From assembly GCA_023101885.1 (NCBI GenBank), contig JALPQD010000027.1:4779967-4843966 (forward strand): a stretch of DNA of 64,000 bases. The letters run 5' to 3'. Source of the DNA: Typhlomys cinereus. Taxonomy: Eukaryota; Chordata; Mammalia; Rodentia; Platacanthomyidae. The position numbers and the translations under genes are program-made. A model generated the notes under the pieces. The model was not told the origin of the DNA and searched no databases. It saw only the letters and a list, made by a program, of their open reading frames with translations. This document shows, piece by piece, positions 48,064 through 58,814 of the stretch (its first letter is position 1; each line of letters starts with the position of its first letter).

Positions 48064-48178
48064 CGTGTGTTAGTGTGTTAAGGTCAGAAGCTGATGTTGG
48101 GTGTCTTCCTCTATCACTCTTCACTTTATTCTTATTATCATTTAGTAACTTATTTTTATTAAGGCAGAGTATTTGACT
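48028..48178 (-). mobile_element. B4 SINE fragment with (GT)n tail
   Basis: (GT)n at 48028-48062, then taaggtcagaagctgatgtt and gggtgtcttcctctatcact, the typical antisense B4 end. The rest is lost. Confidence 0.6.
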
Positions 48179-48323
48179 TGCTAGAACACATGGGTAGATG
48201 GCTCGGTGGTCAACAAGACTTACGGATCCTGTTGTCTCTCACTTATGTGCTGTCACACCTGACTTTTTATATGGATGCTTAGTATTCAAACTTATGTTTT
48301 CTGGCTTACACAGAAAGCACTAT

Positions 48324-48682
48324 ACCCCTGTCATGGTTTGAAATGTCCCCCACAATGTGTTTGGCAAGATCATGTCACCTTGAGAGGTGGAGATTCACTG
48401 GAGGAAGGCAGTCACAAGGAGTGGGCCTTGAAGTGGATTAGTCCCACACTACTTCCAGGAGAAGTCTGCCTTTGCAGCAAGCAGTTTTGCAGCTCTCAGC
48501 TTCTAAGATGTCTGCAGTTACTTAGTCTCCTCCAACTTTGGCCAGCCAGTCATGCCGCCTCCGCTATGAAAAACCATACCTTCCCTCTGGAGCCGTAAGT
48601 TGAATAAATCTCCCTTTCTCCTCTAAGTTGCTTGACTTTGGGTGCTCTCGCAGCAATAGTAAAGAATAACTGTTACAACCCC
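48324..48682 (+). mobile_element. MaLR-type LTR with perfect 5-bp duplication
   Basis: LTR 48329-48677 (349 bp), from tgtcatggtttgaaatgtcc to aataactgttaca. The direct repeat acccc is at 48324-48328 and 48678-48682. The polyadenylation block gttgaataaatctccc lies at about 48600. This copy defines the 3' half shared with the mosaic LTRs at 9395 and 32822. Confidence 0.9.
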
Positions 48683-48849
48683 TGAATCATTTTCCCAATC
48701 CAATAGATGTCTCTGAGGCTGTGACCTTCTGGTTTAAGCTAGCTCATGTGGTTGCACCCTGGGCTTATTCTCCCCAGGTATAATTTTGGTATATCAGTAC
48801 TAATTCTTGGACTTATATTCAGGATTCTGAAACCATATGAATGTAAAGA

Positions 48850-48925
48850 ATATGCCTCACTGCCACTTTCCAGCACCTAAAATAGATTAACATGTATTAG
48901 CTGTTCAGTGAATGAACAAATTTAG
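48850..48925 (+). mobile_element. Possible L2 3' end
   Basis: ttccagcacctaaaatagat (48868) and gttcagtgaatgaacaaat resemble the end of L2. Very short. Confidence 0.35.
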
Positions 48926-49104
48926 AGGTATTGACCATTCTTAATCTCTCCCAAAGGAGAATCAGTGTGTCAGTTTCAGAACTGGTGATTCTGACTAACT
49001 ACACACCATCCTTGCATTATGACGGTTAGTTTGGCAATCTCTGGGATGTGCAGAGAAAGAATGACCTTACAAACAACAGGATCCATCTACAATGTTAGCT
49101 TTCA

Positions 49105-49208
49105 GGGATCTGAGTGGATGGTGAGTTTAAGGCCACCAGCCTTGACTACATTCAAATTTAAGACCAGCCTGGGTTACATAGTGAAATGCTATCTCACAAA
49201 TCACAGAA
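49105..49208 (+). mobile_element. B1 SINE, partial
   Basis: agaccagcctgggttacata (49162) followed by gtgaaatgctatctcacaaa is the 3' half of a B1. The 5' half is degraded. Confidence 0.6.
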
Positions 49209-49537
49209 ATCTGCAATACATAATAACTTTGGTTTGATCCTACTATTGCCAAAAAGAATAGAAAAAGTAATCTGATGTCATAATCTCTCCAAACAGGTAG
49301 CTGTTTTCATGCCTGACAAAAAAGTTCATGAATAAGGTAGAAAGCACAATCAGAGGATAATTCTATATCATTATTGAGAGCAAGTATTTTAGCATTTAGG
49401 GAATATAGGAGACAAGGGATTAATTCATCCTTTGACACCAGACACTTAATTTTTCAAGTAGACTGGTCCCATGCAGTTATTTGAGGTTTGAACTATCAAC
49501 CAGAAGTGAGATATTTATATTATTTTGCATTGACATT

Positions 49538-50212
49538 TGTATTAATTAGAATTCTCTGAAGAAAAGAATCTCTAGAATGTAATACATAAAAATAAGTTTA
49601 TTAAATTAACATAATAAAAAAATAGTGTCTTTCGAAGTAGCAGCCTATAACTGCTTTGTTCTTTACCAGAATGTTCCACAAAGCTGAAAGATCCCAAGAA
49701 GTTCTCAAGCCTTTAGTTTGCTGGAGAATTGAAGAAGCTGGGTTTTGATATTAGTGAAGAACAGATAGATATCAACGTCCATAAAGAACAACTGAGCTCT
49801 GACATCAGCCATGGACATCAAACAAGAGCAAGGCCTAGACACCAAGCTCCAAAGTGTGGGAATAGTGGCAAGGTGGAAACTTTGGATCTCTGCTTCAACC
49901 AAGGACAGAGGCAGCTGTGGCAGGAGCAACAAAGAAGGTAACAATATTCTAAAAAGTGAACGATGCTCAAAGAGTAGACTCCACAGCACGTCACACAGGC
50001 TAAGGGAAGAACAAGTCCCTCTTCCTTGCACTTTCTATTATCCCATCCACCAATGGAAAGTAACAACCACTATGGGCTGAGTTTTCCACATCAATTAATC
50101 AAGTACCTGCACACTTATTCCAACCATTAACCCTCCACAGCTGTGCCCCAAACAGTCTGCAACTGTCAAATTGACACCGCAAATATTTAAATTATGCAAA
50201 TAGAATAACACA
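49538..50212 (-). mobile_element. Long ERVL/MLT2-like LTR (antisense)
   Basis: At left, gtattaattagaattctctg is the complement of the usual LTR end. A polyadenylation-like aaaataagtttattaaatta follows. At right, aactgtcaaattgacacc is the complement of the ERVL start motif. About 670 bp, longer than the other copies. Open frames of 82-108 codons within it are not recognisable proteins. Confidence 0.6.
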
Positions 50213-50371
50213 ATTAAAATGAGATATTCTTAGTAAAACATCACTGCAAAATATGCTTAATTTTTAGAGTACATACATTAGGACCTATGGACTACGAAAT
50301 TTATAAAGTCAATTTAAGTTGTTATTTTTCATCTTATAAAACTTTTAAAGTCTACTAAAACAACTGATTAG

Positions 50372-50465
50372 CTGGACATGCCCACACGTATCCTAGTACT
50401 TGGCAGCTGAAGATCATTCTTGAATATACAATGGCATTAAGGTGAGGCTAAAAATGAACATGTCT
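50372..50465 (+). mobile_element. B1-like SINE
   Basis: agctggacatgcccacacgt (50372) and tcctagtacttggcagctga match a B1 5' half. It is followed by a purine tail. Confidence 0.5.
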
Positions 50466-50655
50466 CATAAAAAAGAGAGCGGAAAGAAAAAGAAAGAAAG
50501 AAAGAAAGAAAGAAGAAAGAAAGGAAGGAAGAAAGAAAGGAAAAGAGGAAGTAAGGCAGGAAACGATAAAAGGAGGAAAGAAGGGAAGGAATAAAGAAGG
50601 GAGAAAGGGAGGGAGGAAGGGAGGCAAGGAGGGAGGAAGGAAGGAAGGAAGAGAA
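50466..50655. repeat. 190-bp polypurine tract, (GAAA)n/(GGAA)n
   Basis: Almost no pyrimidines on the plus strand over about 190 bases, GAAA-rich at left and GGAA/GGGA-rich at right. Probably expanded from the B1 tail. Confidence 0.92.
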
Positions 50656-51306
50656 AAGAACTAGTGGCATTTTCATTGAAAAAAATCAAATCTCTTTTCT
50701 TCTCCGGTAAAATAATGCACTATTCTAAGAATTTTTCTTTCTTTCTTTCACATGTTTGTAGTTTTTGTTCTTTGTTACATTTGTGAGAAGAGGGGACAGA
50801 CAGCCACACTCAATTTTAAGCATATGATATAGCTAAAGAAATGGTAGCATTCATTTCTTCTCACGGTTTTTAAAAATTTCTTTTTCTTTCCCTCTTTTCT
50901 TCATTCTTTCTTTAACCATTGCCAGGAGATTGGGCATTTTAACCTACTAGCAATCCTAAAAACTGCGACTTCCATAAATGCTTTTACAACCTTTTTCAAA
51001 TATTAAGTTCAAAGAGAGAATGTTCTTACATACTTGAGTGAGTAATGCACTTTTAAAGATTTGTTAATATTAAAATATTCAAGGGAGAACATTACATCAA
51101 AGAAGGCAATCACACTACAATATGGAGTAAGAAGTGGTACATGGAGTGAATGTGGAGTGAATCTTAAATGTGTGGTGAGTCAATTACATATTAAAAATCA
51201 GACAGAACAGGGATTTAAGAACTTCAAAAGAAGCTAAAAAATATGTAATGTGTGAATATATCAAAAGTAGAGGATGGACGAATGGTCTTGGTAAGTGAAT
51301 ATATTG
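50656..51306. other. AT-rich unique sequence
   Basis: Nothing recognised. Confidence 0.45.
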
Positions 51307-51323
51307 GCTCTCTCTCTCTCTCT

Positions 51324-51385
<62 letters not shown>

Positions 51386-51398
51386 TATATATGTATAT
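51307..51398. repeat. Compound microsatellite (CT)n(TA)n(CA)n
   Basis: CT at 51307-51325, about 47 bases of pure TA, then CA and more TA. Confidence 0.95.
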
Positions 51399-51479
51399 TC
51401 CTAAAAATAACCTGTGAAAGGAAGCAACACAGGTCACAGGGGGAGGGCAAGCTATGAAGGTTTAGCTATAAAGACACTA

Positions 51480-52168
51480 CAGCAAAGTGCTTTTAAACAA
51501 CTGTTATTATATCCAGATTGGAGGAGTTCTCAGCACTCAATATAGAAGTTCCCTGTTGCAATGGAAGATGGTTATCATAGAAAATCACAACTGGAAAAAA
51601 TGTAGAAAATAAGTGACTGTGGACTGCTCAACCATGAACAGGACATCACCATCCCCACCCTAAGGTCAAAGAATATTGAAGAAGACAATATGGTAAGATT
51701 GTAAGAGCCTGAAGTGGACCAGGGGCATGGCCAGGCATTATATTTTAAACATAATAGGGCTGGTATATTTGTGAATTCACTGCAGCTCTGAATAGCCCCA
51801 CAAAACCTTCATGGGAATTGTCCTAGAAAAATTTCATTATGGAAGAGACACCACACCTTGCTGAAAACTTGATGAAGGTTAATGATTACAGAGGAAAATG
51901 CAAGATGCTTTCCTCAGTGATGCACCCACTAATATAAGATTGATGCTCCACCAAGTACTCAGGCACGTGACATCAAAGATAAGATGGATGAAATCCAGTG
52001 GGCCACAAATATAAAAAGATTTGAAAATAGGAGGCAATCTGTCAGGGGAGAAGAAGAGTTGTAATGGGAAGAGCAGGGGAGATGACACTGGGGACTGATG
52101 TATAAAATTGTTGTAAACTCACTATATTCATGTATGATACACAAAAAGAATAATAATAAAAAAGATAA
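51480..52168 (+). mobile_element. Rodent L1 3' UTR (Lx-like), 5' truncated
   Basis: The sequence aaatcacaactggaaaaaat (51580), atgctttcctcagtgatgca (51905), ccagtgggccacaaatataa (51996) and an AATA-rich tail ending near 52168 follow the order of rodent Lx-type L1 3' UTRs. ORF2 is absent or unrecognisable. Confidence 0.65.
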
Positions 52169-52443
52169 ATGGAAATGATTACCACTAAAGATCTACTTAA
52201 TTTAACTCATTTTGATGTTAAGATATGTTTTACATGTGTGCTTTATATAACTCAGGAAAAAATTAGCTAAAATGAATTTGATATGCATAGTTAGGTTTAT
52301 TATATACAGTTTAAAATAAGGTTGAAATTAATGTATGTGTTGGTTTCAAAACAGATGAGCTTCTGTAATTAGGCTCCCCAATGTCATTCTAAGGCCGTGT
52401 GTCAAAGTCATAGTTCCAATATTTTGCACTTGGGAAGCAGCAT
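52169..52443. other. AT-rich sequence
   Basis: Nothing recognised. Confidence 0.4.
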
Positions 52444-52732
52444 GTCATAGTCATTTGCTGATGTAAACTTGATAGCTAAGGTTCTGAGTTGGTCCTCCAG
52501 AAAGCCTGTAGGACATCATCTCATTGATGGGGAAAACCCACTCCATGGTGTATGGGGACAGTCCCTGGTCAAGTGATTAAGATGGAGGGGGCTGGTTAAG
52601 GAAGTTGGCATCCTTTGGTATAAGTGATGAGACATCCTGGTCTAGAAAGTAGGGATTGTCCCTCTTTAACCGCAGTCCTGTGGATGTATGAACATGTTGT
52701 GGGCAGTTCCCTTGGTCCCTGGTGTTGGTGTG
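52444..52732 (+). mobile_element. ERVL-type LTR, left half, split by provirus
   Basis: From tgtcatagtcatttgctg to ccctggtgttggtgtg. It matches the first two-thirds of the LTR at 34547. It resumes at 55032 on the far side of the ERVK-like provirus. Confidence 0.82.
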
Positions 52733-53150
52733 TGTTGCCAAATCCCTGCTGGGCCAACCAGGGAGAAGAGGGGGAAAATCGACAGGGGCCTCGGGGCTCG
52801 AGGTGAAGAGATGAGTGGTGTGGAGTGACCACACAGATTCCAGGAGTCAGGTGAGAAGAAAACAGAGGATAAGCTGCTGCAGACTCCTTTATTCCAGAAA
52901 GTACTTGAGCTTATATAGGGTTAGGGGGTACAATCGGGTGTTGCCAACTCTCTGCTCTGGGGGGAACCAATCATTTAACTGTTTACTAGATTGCAGAAGC
53001 AGGTTAGATGACCGCTTCCCTCTGCCCACACGGTTCCTCTATTGGGATATGTCCAGGGCATGTCTGTACTTGTTTGGGCTTGTCTATAACTGGAACTCCT
53101 GGATTTGGGAGCCCAGGCTAGGGCCTCCGAGCATAATCAATGATGCCACA
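52733..53150 (-). mobile_element. ERVK-like 3' LTR (minus strand)
   Basis: 418 bp. On the minus strand it starts TGTGGCATC at 53150 and ends GGCAACA at 52733. TATA box (minus TATATAA) at 52917-52911 and polyadenylation signal (minus AATAAA) at 52893-52888. It is collinear with the LTR at 54619-55031 but clearly diverged, with substitutions and an indel near 52967-52980. Inner flank at 53151-53170 is purine-rich on the minus strand, as a polypurine tract would be. Confidence 0.85.
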
Positions 53151-53808
53151 ATTTCACCCTTTTATTTATTTATAAAATTTTCCAGTGGTGACCATGATAG
53201 CTGGGGTGACCCCGAGCCTCCTCAGCTGCGTAGAATATAGGTGATTGTGCCTGTCTTAGGTTGGATACCAGCCTTGTGTGGAGCCTTACCTGTCATTGAC
53301 TACCAGTCATGAGATTATTGCAAAGAAGGAATCATGATTCCAAAAGGGAACTTGAATATGTAGCAGAGAAAAGGAGGTTGTTGTCAGGGCAGGAGTAGGC
53401 AGAGGGACTGTAGCAGAACAGGCTCAGAAATGATCCAGAAGAGCTGGTGAGACGCAAATCAGAATCTAACAACTGCAAATTATTAAGGCATAGCTTCAAT
53501 AGAGGACATCCAGGCTTCCAATGGCCCTTTGGTGACCTTAGGAATGCCTGAGGCCTGAATGGATGCACTGAGGACCTGTAAAACAAGCTTGTTTTGTAAA
53601 TGCTAAGCCCTTACAGCTTGCCAGATGCATCTAAATTAGTACTAAAAGAGCAAGTCCAAAAATTAATGAAGTCACCAAATTTATGGGAGAAAAGAAGGCA
53701 GATATCCTGTCCAATAATTGTTTGCCAAAGGACACAGCAGTAATAATTTGAACTCATCTTGTTAATTTTTGATATGTCAAAGGATAGGTTGAAACATTCC
53801 AAGTGCCA
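53151..53808 (-). mobile_element. ERVK-like internal remnant (3' part)
   Basis: About 650 bp between the gag start and the 3' LTR. Too short for pol or env. No protease, polymerase or envelope motif was seen. A large internal deletion or a non-autonomous design explains it. Confidence 0.55.
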
Positions 53809-54051
53809 TTAATATTGGTGGGCGAGAGGCACATGGCTGCCCTGGACTTCCCTCTTATGGGCCAGGAAGAGCACTGCCATCCAGATCTGGGGATCCCAGA
53901 CATTTTCTGGGGAAATCCAAGGAACTAAGATTATAGCTTCCTCCCAAAAATCTTCTAAGTCCTTTGGTTTCACTTTGATACTACATGAGTCTAGTAGAAC
54001 CTTAAGAGTAGTCAGCTGGGGTGCCTTCTGATGGGGCAGTAAGTTACCCAT
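53809..54051 (-). pseudogene. gag: Retroviral gag matrix N-terminus (ERVK-like)
   Basis: 80-codon open frame on the minus strand. It opens Met-Gly, the N-myristoylation start typical of gag matrix, then has an alternating Leu/Lys helix region (residues 12-35) and an Asp-Phe-Trp-Glu-Glu patch. At residues 45-46 is Pro-Trp, followed by a second Trp at residue 58, the spacing of betaretrovirus-like matrix. Matrix normally directs gag to the plasma membrane and is about 100 residues or longer. Here a stop follows residue 80, and nucleocapsid, capsid, protease and polymerase are missing. The start lies about 550 bases downstream of the primer-binding site, a plausible leader length. Broken and not functional. 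The family call is an inference from layout. Confidence 0.6.
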
Positions 54052-54598
54052 TATGGAGAAGGTTCCCTAATGGAGCAGAGGTGACTAGGGGGTGAGCAGA
54101 CAAGGCGAAAAGCACAGAAAATGAAAAGCAATGACTAGAATCAAGGTGAAAGTGAAAACAATTCCTAAAAGGGGGACCAACATTCAAGGGGAGACCTAGT
54201 GCTACACATACGCAGAGATGTTTTGGATCCAAGCATCCTGTGCTTAGTGGGGGACTTCTGGGGTTCATTACTCCCCTGGCCATATGCCCACACAGTGTCT
54301 CTGGGTCAGGCTGATTCAATGTAATTGAACCTGGGCTCAGAGTTCTGAGGGGATCAATCTCTCATGTGAACTCACTGGGAGGAGCCTTGGTTTAGAGGGA
54401 CTCGTTGATTGTTGGGAAATCGAATGAGTGATTGTGTTCCTAACCTTCTGAGGACAATGATGGACAAACAGGAAAAGGGGAAGAGGAGGAGACCACTTGC
54501 TCATCTTCAGGTGCCATAAGCGCAGGAACACAAAACCAGAGGAAGGGGCCAAACTCACCAAACTTACCAGAGAGGGTGTCTTGTCTACATCAAAGATG
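54052..54598 (-). mobile_element. ERVK-like leader region
   Basis: Runs from the primer site to the gag start. A consensus splice donor (minus CTCTGGTAAGT) sits at about 54572-54562, roughly 30 bases after the primer site. The rest has no recognised motif. Confidence 0.6.
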
Positions 54599-54616
54599 GT
54601 CCCTGTTTGGGCACCA
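54599..54616 (-). promoter_or_regulatory. Primer-binding site, tRNA-Lys type
   Basis: On the minus strand TGGTGCCCAAACAGGGAC follows the LTR end after two bases. It matches the Lys3-type primer site at 16 of 18 positions. Both mismatches are CpG-to-TpG or CpG-to-CpA changes, the expected result of methylation decay. Lysine primers are typical of ERVK. Confidence 0.85.
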
Positions 54617-54618
54617 GT

Positions 54619-55031
54619 TTTTGCCAAAACCCCACAGGGCCAGCTAGGGAGAAGAGGGGAAAATCAGCAGGGGCCTTGGGGCTCGAGGCAAGGGGGCAAG
54701 TGGCATGGAGTCACCACACAGACTCCAGGAGTCAGGTGAGAAGCAAGCAGAGGATGAGCTGCCTCAGACTCATTTATTCCAGGAAGTACTTGAGCTTATA
54801 TAGGGTCAGGGGTCCAACTGGGTGTTGCCACCTCTCTGCTCTGGTGCAGGGCAGCTGTTTACTAGGTGTCCATTGCAGAGACAGGTTAGATGACCGCTTC
54901 CCATTGGTTATTCCTGGTTCTTTTTTTGGGACATGTCTGGGGCATGTCCGTACTTGTTTGGGCTTGTCTGTAAAAAGATCTCCTGGATTCAGGAGTCTGG
55001 GGTAGGGCCTACCTGAATCAATGGTGCCATA
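54619..55031 (-). mobile_element. ERVK-like 5' LTR (minus strand)
   Basis: 413 bp. On the minus strand it begins TATGGCACC at 55031 and ends GGCAAAA at 54619. TATA (minus TATATAA) at 54802-54796 and AATAAA at 54778-54773, about 20 bases apart as in the other LTR. Flanks: ggtgtg (52727-52732) and ggcatg (55032-55037). The related intact LTR at 34547 reads ggcatg at the same point, so this is a 6-bp duplication with two mutations in one copy. Confidence 0.85.
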
Positions 55032-55158
55032 GGCATGAGCTTTCCTGCCAAGTTGGGCAAGGAACTGTAACCATGAATCACAAACCAAAATAAACCTTCT
55101 TGTTTCTCAAGCCATTAGATCATGAATTTATAGGCAGCCATGCAGAATAAGTGCAACA
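55032..55158 (+). mobile_element. ERVL-type LTR, right half
   Basis: ggcatgagctttcctgcc to agtgcaaca, with aaaataaaccttcttgttt near 55089. It joins precisely to 52732 if the provirus and one 6-bp duplication are removed. Confidence 0.82.
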
Positions 55159-56304
55159 TGGCAGATATTTAAGTAGTTAGAGAGTTAGAGATCTTTAAGT
55201 CATTGGGTGTATGTCCTGGAAGGGGATTTGGAATTCCAATGTCTTTTTCTGACCTCATTTTTCTTGGTAACTATGAGATGTGACCTTTCATTCCATCATT
55301 TAGTCTCCACTATTGCCATACCAGATACCTGAAAACCATGGGTTTGCCAGCCATGTGTCTAACACTCTAAAACTGTGAGCTAAAATAGCCATTTTTGTTC
55401 ACATATTAATATCTAGGGGATTTTTTTTAGTGTCAAGAAGCTAGCCCAGAGACTTAGGCCAAAGCCATCACTTGGGTAGAATGTCTTCACTTCATCATCC
55501 CTATCCTCTACTAGGTGTACCAGAGAGAGTTCATGGACAGACGTAGTACTCTGTGATAGTTTGTGGATGTCATTCCTTAGTGAAAGGAACTAGGAACCTT
55601 AGTGAAATTTCCAGCTGTTGTAGGGGATAAGAGAGCAAACTGGAGCACCTTGTTGCTCTAGGAAGTATTTGTCCTACATTTATGGGACTATGATTTAAAA
55701 GCATGCACAATTAACTAAAAATTGACTGGAATGCTAATTATACCATGGTATAACATGGTATAGTCTGAGCTATGTAGGTTCTATCTATATCTATCTTATA
55801 TTTGAAGACAGTTTGAACAAATGAAATAGAATTTTGAGATTAGTGATGTGGATAAAATATGTAGAACTGTGATATCTATGAGGGGATATCAAATAATTCC
55901 ATAAGGAAAAAAGGTTGCTTTTCTAAGCTGAGCTCTAGGAACCGACACTATAGATGTGAGGATTTAAGGATAAAATATTGGAAAATTAATTATATACAGA
56001 AAAAACATGCCAATTTTACATTCCTGTTTTATATCATGCAATAAGCTCTGGGTGACTGTATATATAAACATTTGAAGACAATGCACAACATTTTGTGAAC
56101 ATTGTAAGAAGAACTTTGACAGATTTATCTATGTAATTATTTTGTCTGTGAGAATAAAACTGAGAAATAATATTTTAATATAATCAGGACAGAGTGAAAA
56201 ACATTTGTAATCTCTTGAAAACACTAATAAAATATATAACAATAGGAAATGAATCCCTAATGTCTATCATGGACATCTATAACAAGTAAAAAACAAAAAT
56301 AGTT
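55159..56304. other. Mixed sequence, possible ERVL/MaLR internal scrap
   Basis: The stretch 55255-55400 (ctatgagatgtgacctttca; aactgtgagctaaaatagcc) recalls rodent MaLR-related sequence. The rest is unrecognised. Confidence 0.35.
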
Positions 56305-56560
56305 TCCTTGGACGCTGGGTCCTTATATGTCATCGGAGAGGAGGACCCAGAGAAGAGTTTGGCATGCATATTAAAGGATTCTCCAGGGATTGGGGGAGGG
56401 GAGGCACTGGGGGGTGGGAAGGGAGTGGTGAGGGGAGGGTGAGCAGAGGGGTCGGGGGAGGAGGAGGGAGGGAGGGAACCGGTGTACCTATTAAGTTTGT
56501 ATGAGTGGAGATAATAAAAATGTTAAAAAAATAAAATAAAACTAAAAAAAAAGTAGTAAG
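56305..56560 (+). mobile_element. 5'-truncated L1 3' end with G-rich tract
   Basis: aaaggattctccagggattg (56373), then about 90 bases of G-dominated purine (56392-56480), then gtttgtatgagtggagataa and an A-rich tail. It matches the minus-strand element at 17925-18100. Potential G-quadruplex. Confidence 0.65.
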
Positions 56561-56904
56561 AGAACAAAAGGGATATCAATGGCCAGTGGCCAATGCTAGA
56601 AAGTGATCAATAGTAATGGATATCATTGTAGATGAAATATTAATAAACCAATGAAAAAATATGTGAAATTACTGGTAATCAATTTAATTTTATCTTTAAA
56701 ATTTAGTTTTGATTCACAAATATTTTATGCATGTGTTATATGCAACATAATAGTTTATATACATGCACACATACATTGTAGCATTTATTTCAATTGGGCT
56801 AATTGAATGTCTTTTTTGTGGTAAGACTATTTAAAATCTATACTTCCAGGAGTTTTCAAAGCATTCTGTGCTGTGAAATAGATATCTCTGATGTATTTTT
56901 AATA
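56561..56904. other. AT-rich sequence
   Basis: Nothing recognised. Confidence 0.45.
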
Positions 56905-57473
56905 TTGTATTAAAACATTCCATCTTTTGTACATGTTCTTCCTCCCTTATTTCTGTATTCCAACAGTCCCTTGTAATTACTATCATTCTCTTTGCTTCTA
57001 TGAGATTAGATAGTTTTGTAGGTTCCACATGGGAGATAATTTAGGAATGATCTTTCTGTACCAGACATATTTGTTTAGTGTTGTAGTCTCCAGGTTCTCA
57101 CTATCATAACAGATATTTGGATTTCCTTCTGGAAGACTGAGTAGCACTCCTTGTTTGTGATCATCATGTCATCTGTCCCTTGTGAATGCTTATGTTGGTG
57201 CTGTATCTTGGCTTGTGTGAGTAATGTGTCTTAATGAACAAGGAGTGCAGACATCTCTTTGACATGCAGACTGTGTTTCCTGAATCTACATCCAGCTACA
57301 GGATGACTGAATCATTTGATAATTATATTTAAAAATTTTTAGCAGCTTCCATATTGCTTTCTATGATAGCACTGCACACTTAGAATGGACAAAGAAATGT
57401 CAGCACTCTATTTATACTGTCTTAACTATATCTTATTAACTATCACATATTCTGCTGACTGACCCCTTGTTGT
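56905..57473 (-). mobile_element. Antisense L1 3' region (left of SINE)
   Basis: atttctgtattccaacagtc (56949), gaacaaggagtgcagacatc (57236) and atattgctttctatgatagc (57350) follow the antisense order of an old L1. It continues at 57801. Confidence 0.65.
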
Positions 57474-57800
57474 ATGTAAATTTTCTTTTTTTTCTTTTAT
57501 TTTTATTTATTCAATTGTGTGTGTATGCATGTGTGTGTGTGTGTATGTGTGGGTATGTACGTATGTGTGTGTAGAACCACGGACCAATTCGAGAACCACC
57601 ATGGACACCTCCACCTCCTCCTTGTTTACTCTGCCCCGGGATTCACAGGCTCTGCCCTACCAGGACAGGAAATGCAGGCTGTCCCCGCTTCCGCCTGGCG
57701 TCTATACGTGGGGTCTAGGATCCGAACTCATGACTTTCCGCCTGCAAGGCAGAGGCTTAACCCCTGAGCCACCTCTCCAGCCCCTGGATGTAAATTTTCT
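57474..57800 (-). mobile_element. Young ID-headed SINE with 13-bp duplication
   Basis: Element about 57487-57787 lies on the minus strand, with a TG tail at 57517-57572 and CpG-bearing body. The direct repeat atgtaaattttct is at 57474-57486 and 57788-57800. Inserted into antisense L1 sequence. Confidence 0.9.
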
Positions 57801-58455
57801 AACTCTCATTCTGGAATGTGTTGAATGCTTCCTTCAGTGGATCAATGCTATAGTGTTATGCAATCTCAGTTGTTTAATTTTGGTTTGTTTCCTATGCTTT
57901 TGAGGTCACATCCAAAAAAAAAAAAAAATATTGCCCACACCAACCAGTGGCTTGTTGTTTTCCTATTTTTACTCTTAGTAATTTTACTGCTTCAGGTCTG
58001 TGTTTATTCTTTACTGAACTTGGAATATTTTTATGCATGGTGATAGAGAAAAGCCTAATGTTATTCTTTTGTATAAGAATATTTACTCTTCTAAAGATCA
58101 TTTATTATAGAGAGTCCTTTCCACTCTCTTGGGTATTGTAGACTTGTGAAAAGTAAGTTGATGTTAGCTATGTATATTTATTTTGGGGCTTACTTGAGCC
58201 TTTCTTCCTGATTTTCTCAATATGTCCTTTATTTCTTCATATCCAACTTTATGGTGTTTGCTTTTCTACTGTTTTTCTATCTGTTTTTCTACTAGTACCA
58301 TATTAACTTAAGTGATATAGTATTAAGATGTACTTTGAAGCTAGGCACTGAGATGCTCACTTTCTTTTTGCTCAAAAAAGCTTTGTTTATTTTATGTCCT
58401 TTGAGGAAATTCATGTGAGTTTTGTGATCATTTTTTCTATTCATGTGAAAGCCAA
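57801..58455 (-). pseudogene. Antisense L1 ORF2 relic (right of SINE)
   Basis: Continues the L1 at 56905-57473 toward the 5' side: tatgcttttgaggtcacatc (57893), tttttactcttagtaatttt, ctactagtaccatattaact (58288), gctcaaaaaagctttgttta (58370). The ORF2 frame is destroyed; only the C-terminal third is present. Confidence 0.65.
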
Positions 58456-58814
58456 CTTAGTCTTTTCATGAATATTGTGTTTATAGTTTAGCACATTTTA
58501 AACAAATTGCTTATTTAATAAATTGTAAAGAATATCAGCAAAACATAATAACACATGAGCAAGATATATTTAACTAGTATGAACAATACAGATTTAAAAA
58601 AATTGGTGATCATAAATTTCATGTCTAGCACAAAACGCTTAGGGTGGCTAACATAAGACAATTGAGATGGTGATAGCAATTATATGCACAGGCAACAGGT
58701 ATAAACCCAACTCATCTTTGTCTAACTAGCATAATTGTTCCTGTTAAGAATATAATGTAGTAGGAAAATCATAGCATTTGTCACCAGACAGGCCTATTAA
58801 TAAATTCCTAATGT
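58456..58814. other. AT-rich sequence
   Basis: Nothing recognised. Confidence 0.45.

Noticed and set aside
48275..48598. 107-codon frame on the plus strand
   Set aside because: Fully explained by the MaLR LTR at 48329-48677.
49705..50080. Overlapping frames of 82-108 codons
   Set aside because: They lie within an antisense class III LTR and have no protein similarity that I can recognise.
50466..50689. Ser/Phe/Leu-rich frames on the minus strand
   Set aside because: They are translations of the polypurine tract's complement.
54607..55005. 132-codon frame on the plus strand
   Set aside because: It is antisense to the 5' LTR of the ERVK-like provirus; the similar frame at 52815-53240 is antisense to the 3' LTR.
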